Shown here piece by piece: positions 5,903 to 8,444 of a stretch of 8,444 nucleotides of DNA. A program made the position numbers and the translations under genes. The notes under the pieces are model-generated. The model ran no database searches. It was not told where the DNA came from and saw only the letters and a list, made by a program, of their open reading frames with translations. This DNA comes from Lachnospiraceae bacterium UBA3845 (lineage in GTDB: Bacteria > Bacillota > Clostridia > Lachnospirales > Lachnospiraceae), in contig DGHP01000086.1 of assembly GCA_002392705.1 (NCBI GenBank), positions 1 to 8,444 on the forward strand, in the 5' to 3' direction. Numbering within the stretch: the stretch's first letter is position 1; each line of letters starts with the position of its first letter.

Positions 5903-8002
5903 ATGGCAAAGATCAATGTACCGGAAATATTTGGTTCGCTGGTGTTTGATGACCGTGTGATGAGAGCGAGGCTGTCCGCGGACGTATATCAGTCCCTGAG
6001 AAAAACGATCGATGAAAACGCGGAGCTGCAGCAGGATATCGCGCAGGCAGTCGCAAGCGAGATGCGGGACTGGGCGGTGGAACACGGCGCGACGCATTTT
6101 ACCCACTGGTTCCAGCCGCTGACAGGCGTGACGGCGGAGAAACATGACAGTTTTATCACTCCGTCCCCGGATGGCGGAGTCATCATGGAGTTCAGCGGAA
6201 AAGAACTGATCAAGGGAGAGCCGGACGCCTCCTCCTTCCCATCCGGAGGACTGAGGGCAACCTTTGAGGCGAGAGGCTATACGGCATGGGATCCCACTTC
6301 CTATGCATTTATCAAGGACCACACCCTGTGTATTCCGACCGCTTTCTGTTCCTATGCGGGAGACGCGCTGGATAAGAAGACGCCGCTGCTCCGCTCCATG
6401 CAGGCCCTGAACAAGCAGGCAAAGCGGATTCTGAAGCTGTTCGGAAAAGACGCCAAAAATGTGCGGACCAGTGTAGGACCGGAACAGGAGTACTTCCTGA
6501 TCGACCGGGAAATGTTTGAAAAAAGGCCGGATCTGGTCTACACCGGGAGAACCCTCTTCGGCGCGATGCCTCCGAAGGGGCAGGAGCTGGACGATCATTA
6601 TTTCGGCGCGATCAAGCCAAGGGTCATCGCCTTCATGGAGGATCTCAACACGGAGCTCTGGAAGCTGGGGATCCTGGCAAAGACCGAGCACAATGAGGTT
6701 GCGCCTGCCCAGCATGAGCTGGCGCCGATTTTCTCCTCCACCAATGTGGCGACGGATAAGAACCAGCTGACGATGGAGATCATGCGGAAGGTGGCCGGAA
6801 AGCACGGCCTTGCCTGCCTGCTCCATGAGAAGCCCTTTGCCGGGGTGAACGGATCGGGGAAGCACAACAACTGGTCGATGGCCACGGATGACGGGATAAA
6901 CCTGCTCTCCCCCGGAGAGACGCCGCATGAAAATGCCCAGTTCCTTCTGTTTCTGTGCGCCGTAATCCAGGCAGTGGATGATTATCAGGATCTTCTGAGG
7001 CTTTCCGTCGCGACCGCCGGAAACGACCACCGGCTCGGAGCAAATGAGGCGCCGCCCGCGATCATTTCCGTATTCCTTGGAGATGAACTGACGGCCATTC
7101 TGGAGGCGATCAAAAATGACGCTCCCTATGAGGCGGCAGAAAAGGTTACCATGAAGCTCGGTGTTCATGCGCTTCCGCGTTTCTCCAGAGATACGACGGA
7201 CAGGAACCGCACCTCTCCATTTGCCTTTACGGGAAATAAGTTTGAGTTCCGCTCCCTCGGCTCCTCCAACAGCATTGCCTGCTGCAATATCATGCTGAAT
7301 GCGGCGGTGGCGGAGAGTCTGAAGCAGTATGCGGACAGGCTGGAAGGATCGGAGAATTTCGAAAAGGATCTGCATGAGCTGATCCGGGAAACGATCCGGA
7401 AACATGAGAGAATCCTCTTTAACGGAAACGGCTACGGGGATGAATGGGTGAAAGAGGCTACAGAAGTCCGAGGTCTCTCCAACCTGAAGACTACGGCAGA
7501 CGCCATGCCGCATCTTCTGGACAAAAAGAACATGGATATGCTCATGGCGCATAAGGTCTTCACGGAGACGGAACTTCATTCCAGATGTGAGATTATGCTG
7601 GAGAACTACTGCAAGACCGTAAATATCGAAGGCCATACGATGGCAGACATGGTCCGGAAGAATTATCTGCCTGCGATCGTTGGCTATCTCGGAAGCCTTG
7701 CACGGTCGGTCGCACAGATGAAATCCGTCAGTGACCGTGTGCAGTGCCATTATGAACTCTCCACCATGGAACGGCTGAGCGAGCTGTCGGACGGCATTCT
7801 GGAACAGGTGGAGAAGCTGGAGGGAGCCCTTGCCGGTCTTCAGAAATATGAGGATATCATTCAGACCTCCGAGGCGGTCAGAGATGACGTACTTCCGAAG
7901 ATGGAAGCGCTGAGGACTCTTGTGGACGAGGCGGAGATGCTGTCTCCGGAGAACTGCTGGCCCTTCCCGAGCTACGGAAAGCTGCTGTTTTCCGTGAACT
8001 GA
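5903..8002 (+). CDS. glnN: Glutamine synthetase, type III
   Basis: The 699-residue protein has the length of the type III family, much longer than type I or II (about 350-470). It makes glutamine from glutamate, ammonium and ATP in the cytosol and forms large ring complexes. It opens with [13 protein letters not shown], typical of type III. The catalytic core includes [10 protein letters not shown] at about 192-201, [16 protein letters not shown] at 262-277 and [10 protein letters not shown] at 316-325, which carry the metal and substrate ligands (Glu and His). [17 protein letters not shown] at 434-450 is the conserved arginine-rich block. The C-terminal 200 residues are the helical type III extension. 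The start is ATG 5903, with GGAGG at 5890-5894 eight bases upstream. An in-frame ATG at 5888 would put that site inside the gene and add five residues. No key residue appears to be missing. A terminator with a hexaloop hairpin upstream suggests nitrogen-responsive attenuation. Confidence 0.96.
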   Translation: MAKINVPEIFGSLVFDDRVMRARLSADVYQSLRKTIDENAELQQDIAQAVASEMRDWAVEHGATHFTHWFQPLTGVTAEKHDSFITPSPDGGVIMEFSGKELIKGEPDASSFPSGGLRATFEARGYTAWDPTSYAFIKDHTLCIPTAFCSYAGDALDKKTPLLRSMQALNKQAKRILKLFGKDAKNVRTSVGPEQEYFLIDREMFEKRPDLVYTGRTLFGAMPPKGQELDDHYFGAIKPRVIAFMEDLNTELWKLGILAKTEHNEVAPAQHELAPIFSSTNVATDKNQLTMEIMRKVAGKHGLACLLHEKPFAGVNGSGKHNNWSMATDDGINLLSPGETPHENAQFLLFLCAVIQAVDDYQDLLRLSVATAGNDHRLGANEAPPAIISVFLGDELTAILEAIKNDAPYEAAEKVTMKLGVHALPRFSRDTTDRNRTSPFAFTGNKFEFRSLGSSNSIACCNIMLNAAVAESLKQYADRLEGSENFEKDLHELIRETIRKHERILFNGNGYGDEWVKEATEVRGLSNLKTTADAMPHLLDKKNMDMLMAHKVFTETELHSRCEIMLENYCKTVNIEGHTMADMVRKNYLPAIVGYLGSLARSVAQMKSVSDRVQCHYELSTMERLSELSDGILEQVEKLEGALAGLQKYEDIIQTSEAVRDDVLPKMEALRTLVDEAEMLSPENCWPFPSYGKLLFSVN

Positions 8003-8014
8003 AAAACTTCGTCA

Positions 8015-8080
8015 CGCAGATTCCCATGACTTCACCTGCGGATGGGAAGCATAACGAAAACAAAGATTTCTATGCTTCTC
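8015..8080 (+). other. Overlapping alternative hairpins after glnN
   Basis: TTCCCAT (8021-8027) pairs with ATGGGAA (8042-8048). The second arm also forms the start of a longer stem, GGGAAGCATA (8044-8053) with TATGCTTCTC (8071-8080; one wobble), whose loop holds a further GAAA/TTTC pair of segments. The two stems share 8044-8048 and so exclude each other. CGCAG (8015-8019) can also pair with CTGCG (8036-8040). None is followed by a T run. They may protect the glnN 3' end or belong to a long amt leader. Confidence 0.5.
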
Positions 8081-8107
8081 CAGATCGCGGGAGGAAGGTA
8101 AAACAGA

Positions 8108-8123
8108 TTCACGGAGTTGTGAA
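8108..8123 (+). other. Small hexaloop hairpin in the glnN-amt spacer
   Basis: TTCAC (8108-8112) pairs perfectly with GTGAA (8119-8123) around GGAGTT. The loop has six bases with G at position 4 but G rather than A at position 1. It lies 97 bases before the A1/G4 hexaloop hairpin of amt. It is noted because ANTAR targets usually have two hexaloops, but the distance and the first loop base argue against it being the partner. Confidence 0.3.
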
Positions 8124-8151
8124 CCGGATTTTACGACGAACGGAGATTTAA

Positions 8152-8199
8152 CCCTTCCCGCGGCGGCTGAAACGGCTGGTCTTATAAATGCGGGAAGGG
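8152..8199 (+). repeat. Ten-base inverted repeat around a TATAAA box upstream of amt
   Basis: CCCTTCCCGC (8152-8161) is the exact reverse complement of GCGGGAAGGG (8190-8199). The 28-base loop includes TATAAA at 8183-8188, a possible -10 box without a clear -35. The left arm can also pair with CGCGGGA at 8086-8092 (through 8156-8162), giving a competing long-range stem. It may be an operator around a promoter or an RNA stem in the amt leader. Confidence 0.5.
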
Positions 8200-8212
8200 A
8201 ACAGGCAAAAAG

Positions 8213-8257
8213 AAGCTGTCCCACAATGGCGTGGTCTGCGCGGGGGACAGCTTTTTT
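8213..8257 (+). terminator. Rho-independent terminator (probable attenuator) before amt
   Basis: AAGCTGTCCC (8213-8222) pairs perfectly with GGGACAGCTT (8244-8253) across a 21-base loop and runs into six T's (8252-8257). It ends 17 bases before the amt start codon, close enough that its role is more likely control of amt than ending glnN, whose stop lies 210 bases upstream. Confidence 0.8.
8221..8234 (+). promoter_or_regulatory. Hexaloop antiterminator-type hairpin before amt
   Basis: CCAC (8221-8224) pairs perfectly with GTGG (8231-8234) around the loop AATGGC, identical to the glnN loop. Two of its stem bases (8221-8222) are shared with the 5' arm of the terminator, so the overlap is smaller than at asnB and glnN, but full formation of both stems is still not possible. 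Confidence 0.55.
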
Positions 8258-8274
8258 GCGGAAAGGAGAGCAAT

Positions 8275-8444
8275 ATGACTACTGATATCATGCAGGCTGT
8301 CGACGGCGAAATATTTGCGGTGTGGTTTCTGATCGGGGCTGCCTTTGTATTCTGGATGCAGGCCGGATTCGCGATGTGTGAAGCCGGTTTTACCAGGGCG
8401 AAAAATGCCGGAAACATCATCATGAAAAACCTGATGGATTTCTG
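8275..8444 (+). CDS. amt: Ammonium transporter (Amt family), N-terminal part
   Basis: The gene is cut by the window edge after 56 codons. The visible protein starts with a short acidic segment (MTTDIMQAVDGE), followed by one membrane helix, about residues 13-35 (FAVWFLIGAAFVFWMQAGFA), and then CEAGFTRAKNAGNIIMKNLMDF. The combination of a first helix ending in QAGFAM.EAG and the conserved TRAKN motif is typical of Amt/MEP/Rh channels, which carry ammonium or ammonia across the cytoplasmic membrane. AAAGGAG at 8262-8268 supports the start. It follows glnN and a terminator carrying a hexaloop hairpin, so it is probably induced under nitrogen limitation along with glnN and asnB. A PII protein gene (glnK) often follows amt but lies outside the window if present. 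Confidence 0.9.
   Translation, partial: MTTDIMQAVDGEIFAVWFLIGAAFVFWMQAGFAMCEAGFTRAKNAGNIIMKNLMDF

Noticed and set aside
5690..7750. A 686-codon open frame on the - strand
   Set aside because: It lies opposite glnN, has no ribosome binding site, and its product has no recognisable domain. It is a by-product of codon bias in a clearly coding + strand gene.

Overview
The window looks like chromosomal DNA from a Gram-positive anaerobe of the Clostridia, most likely Lachnospiraceae or a close relative. The reasons are strong AGGAGG-type ribosome binding sites before most genes, a type III glutamine synthetase, an Amt family ammonium transporter, small exported proteins of a kind common in gut Clostridia, and base composition that looks about half G+C by eye. 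The taxonomic call is inference. All genes recognised lie on the + strand. No tRNA, rRNA, CRISPR array or insertion sequence was seen.

Layout. 1-244: upstream spacer with a purine-rich stretch, a TATAAT box and a good ribosome binding site. 245-1909: two adjacent genes for exported proteins of unknown function that share a domain-like block, followed by a hairpin terminator. 2089-3207: a cytosolic protein with a C-terminal diadenylate cyclase (DAC) domain behind an N-terminal sensor-like region. 3318-3800: a GNAT acetyltransferase. 4032-5684: glutamine-hydrolysing asparagine synthetase (asnB). 5903-8002: type III glutamine synthetase (glnN). 8275-8444: start of an ammonium transporter (amt), cut by the window edge.

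The right half is a nitrogen assimilation cluster: Amt brings in ammonium, GlnN fixes it into glutamine, and AsnB uses glutamine to make asparagine. The most interesting signal is in the leaders. Upstream of each of asnB, glnN and amt there is a Rho-independent terminator, and overlapping or abutting its 5' arm is a short hairpin with a six-base loop of the form AAWGGC (A at loop position 1, G at position 4). The loop and the two bases after it are conserved. The outer stem pairs differ but stay complementary (G-C, G-C, C-G and A-T, G-C, C-G). That is covariation inside one window and fits transcription attenuation in which the small hairpin competes with the terminator. The A1/G4 six-base loop is the recognition signature of ANTAR-domain antitermination proteins, which are known to control nitrogen genes in Clostridia. 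However, the usual second hexaloop hairpin was not found close by, and no ANTAR protein is encoded here, so the identity of the regulator is inference.

Other points of note are overlapping alternative hairpins in the long glnN and amt leaders, an extra DAC protein with a variant of the usual motif, and an insertion of about 21 residues in the glutaminase domain of AsnB.
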